From Mycobacterium sp. (GTDB lineage Bacteria > Actinomycetota > Actinomycetes > Mycobacteriales > Mycobacteriaceae), in assembly GCA_018882545.1 (NCBI GenBank), contig VERS01000113.1:1-6857 (forward strand): DNA of 6,857 nucleotides, given 5' to 3'. Below, piece by piece: positions 5,275-6,857 of the stretch (within the stretch, counting starts at the first letter, position 1; each line of letters starts with the position of its first letter). Both the position numbers and the translations under genes were made by a program. The notes below the pieces were generated by a model. That model was not told the origin of the DNA. It was given only the letters and a program-made list of their open reading frames with translations, and did no database searches.

Positions 5275-6857
5275 GTCGTCGCCGCTGGCCTGCTCGAGCA
5301 GGCTGCGCCGATAGGCCTCCAGCGCCACCAGGTCACCGAACAGGGCGTGGTACTCCTCACCCTGCTCCACCGGGGACATCCGCTGCAGCTTGGACTTGAC
5401 CTCGGCGACCTGACGGCCGACCCACACCTCCTGCAGGCGGGCCAGCACCCCGCCGATGTAGCGGCGCAGTTTGTCCTCGTCGTCGGCGACGTTGATGGAC
5501 TCCACGCCGAGTTCGGTGATCAGGCCCGCGGTGGCCGGGGTGCCGGCCTGCTCGCGGACGGCGTCGATCCAGCCCGCCCCGGTCAGCCCGGCGGCCGTGC
5601 CACCGGCGGCGGCCACCGCGGCGCGCACCGCGGCATACCCCGGGTGGGTGAAACTCTCCACCGTCAGCGAGTCGAACACCGGCCCGGCCACCGCCGGGTA
5701 CTGCAGGGCGGCCTTGAGCGCCTCGCGCTGCGGCCACAGCGTGGGATCGCGGGGGTCGGGCCGCGCCGCATCGGGTGCCGGGCGCGGAGCGGCGGCGACT
5801 GTCCGGTCCGCCGGACGGCCGCCGGCTCTGCGACCGCCGCCGGCTTCCTGGCGGACCCGGCTGATCACCTGGGCGACGTCGTCCCAGCCGACCCAGCCGG
5901 CCAACTGGCGCGCGTACTCGTCACGCAGGGTCGGGTCCTTGATCTTGGCGACCATGGGCACGCAGTGCCGCAGCGCGGCGACCCGGCCCTCGGCGCTGTC
6001 CAGGTCATAACCGGCCAGGGTGGTGCGGATGGCGAACTCGAACAGCGGAGTGCGCCGGGCCACGAGATCGCGCAGCGCGCCGTCGCCGGCTTTGAGCCTC
6101 AGGTCGCACGGGTCCATGCCGTCGGCAGCCACCGCCACGAAGCTCTGTCCGGCAAGGTTCTGCTCGCCGGCGAACGCCTTGAGGGCGGCGGCCTGGCCGG
6201 CGGCGTCGCCGTCGAAGACGTAGATCAGCTCGCCCTTGAAGAATTTGTCGTCCATCATCAGCCGGCGCAGCATGGATAAGTGCTCGTCGCCGAAGGCGGT
6301 GCCGCACGAGGCGACCGCGGTGGTGACCCCGGCCAGGTGCATGGCCATCACGTCGGTGTAGCCCTCGACCACCACCGCCTGATGTCCCTTGGCGATGTCG
6401 CGCTTGGCCAGGTCGATGCCGAACAGCACGGCCGACTTCTTGTAGAGCACGGTCTCGGGGGTGTTGACGTACTTGGCCTCGATGACGTCGTCGTCGAAGA
6501 TCCGCCGCGCCCCGAAGCCCACCGTCTCGCCACTGGCGCTGCGGATCGGCCACAGCAACCGGCGGTGGAACCGGTCCATCGGACCGCGCCGGCCCTCCCT
6601 CGACAGCCCCGCCGCCTCCAGTTCCTTGAACTCGAAGCCCTTGCGGATCAGATGTTTGGTCAGCGAGTCCCAGCCCGACGGCGCGAAGCCGCAACCGAAC
6701 CTGCTCGCGGCCGCGGCGTCGAAGTTGCGCTCGGTCAGGTATTGACGGGCCGGCGCTGCCTCAGCGGATTGCAGTGCGGCCGAATAGAATTCCTGCGCGG
6801 CGGCGTTCGCCGCGGTGAGCCGGCTGCGGCTGCCGGGGTCACGCTGCACGGTGTTGC
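5263..6857 (-). CDS. dnaG: DNA primase DnaG, N-terminus cut off by the window edge
   Basis: DnaG makes the short RNA primers for chromosome replication at the fork, working with the replicative helicase DnaB. About 530 residues are visible; the frame runs off the right edge, and a GTG at 6849 is internal. Roughly 105-110 N-terminal residues, holding the zinc-binding domain, are missing. The catalytic core is clear: 'RLLWPIRSASGETVGFGAR', 'KYVNTPETVLYKK', the TOPRIM glutamate in EGYTDVMAMH (E at about visible residue 164), 'ASCGTAFG', the metal-binding DGDAAG (about 215-220) and 'GMDPCDL'. After an Ala/Pro/Arg-rich linker (about 335-372), the last 160 residues form the helical C-terminal domain expected to bind DnaB. 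All catalytic acidic residues seen are intact. The stop at 5263-5265 is 23 nt from the secreted-protein gene downstream, and dnaG's last codons carry that gene's -35 element. Confidence 0.97.
   Translation of the reverse strand, partial: NTVQRDPGSRSRLTAANAAAQEFYSAALQSAEAAPARQYLTERNFDAAAASRFGCGFAPSGWDSLTKHLIRKGFEFKELEAAGLSREGRRGPMDRFHRRLLWPIRSASGETVGFGARRIFDDDVIEAKYVNTPETVLYKKSAVLFGIDLAKRDIAKGHQAVVVEGYTDVMAMHLAGVTTAVASCGTAFGDEHLSMLRRLMMDDKFFKGELIYVFDGDAAGQAAALKAFAGEQNLAGQSFVAVAADGMDPCDLRLKAGDGALRDLVARRTPLFEFAIRTTLAGYDLDSAEGRVAALRHCVPMVAKIKDPTLRDEYARQLAGWVGWDDVAQVISRVRQEAGGGRRAGGRPADRTVAAAPRPAPDAARPDPRDPTLWPQREALKAALQYPAVAGPVFDSLTVESFTHPGYAAVRAAVAAAGGTAAGLTGAGWIDAVREQAGTPATAGLITELGVESINVADDEDKLRRYIGGVLARLQEVWVGRQVAEVKSKLQRMSPVEQGEEYHALFGDLVALEAYRRSLLEQASGDDLTA

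Noticed and set aside
5347..6279. Long plus-strand open frame (310 codons) opposite dnaG
   Set aside because: Composition is typical antisense shadow (Gly/His/Arg/Gln-rich). The opposite strand encodes clear primase motifs throughout.
1..6857. CRISPR array, insertion sequence or prophage
   Set aside because: No regularly spaced repeats, transposase motifs or phage genes were seen; almost all of the window is accounted for by conserved genes.

Overview
The window is high-GC, densely coded DNA and looks like a mycobacterial chromosome, probably an environmental Mycolicibacterium-type species. The gene families and part of their order match the M. tuberculosis region from about uspC (Rv2318) through Rv2325c/Rv2326c to Rv2342 and dnaG (Rv2343c). 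This assignment rests on recalled family and synteny knowledge; no search was run.

Layout. (1) 2-601 (+): the C-terminal half of a sugar-type ABC-transporter solute-binding protein, cut by the window edge. (2) 625-3551 (-): a compact ECF-type transporter in two genes. One 701-residue protein fuses an N-terminal membrane (probable substrate-binding S-type) domain to two ATPase domains. The second gene, the EcfT-type membrane coupling protein, overlaps it by an ATGA. (3) 3616-4503 (-): a bestrophin-family channel, 64 nt upstream of the ECF genes and on the same strand. (4) 4542-4614 (-): tRNA-Asn(GTT), only 38 nt upstream of the bestrophin start, with a plausible promoter at 4646-4676. (5) 4753-4986 (+): a small single-helix membrane-anchored protein of the Rv2342 type. 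(6) 4976-5239 (-): a small predicted secreted protein whose 3' end overlaps the previous gene tail to tail. (7) 5263-6857 (-): DNA primase DnaG, complete at its C-terminus but missing about 105-110 N-terminal residues beyond the window edge.

How the parts work together. The two ECF genes supply every component of an energy-coupling-factor importer: S domain, A domain, A' domain and T protein. The substrate cannot be read from the sequence. The tRNA, bestrophin gene and ECF pair all point leftward with short gaps and no convincing intrinsic terminator between them, so partial read-through is possible. The secreted-protein gene has a very good leaderless promoter whose -35 element lies in the last codons of dnaG.

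I found no CRISPR array, insertion sequence, prophage or clear sign of horizontal transfer. The most interesting points are the asymmetric ATPase/coupling motifs of the fused ECF transporter, the promoter buried in the dnaG end, and the tRNA-bestrophin arrangement. Nothing here amounts to a clearly new biological system.
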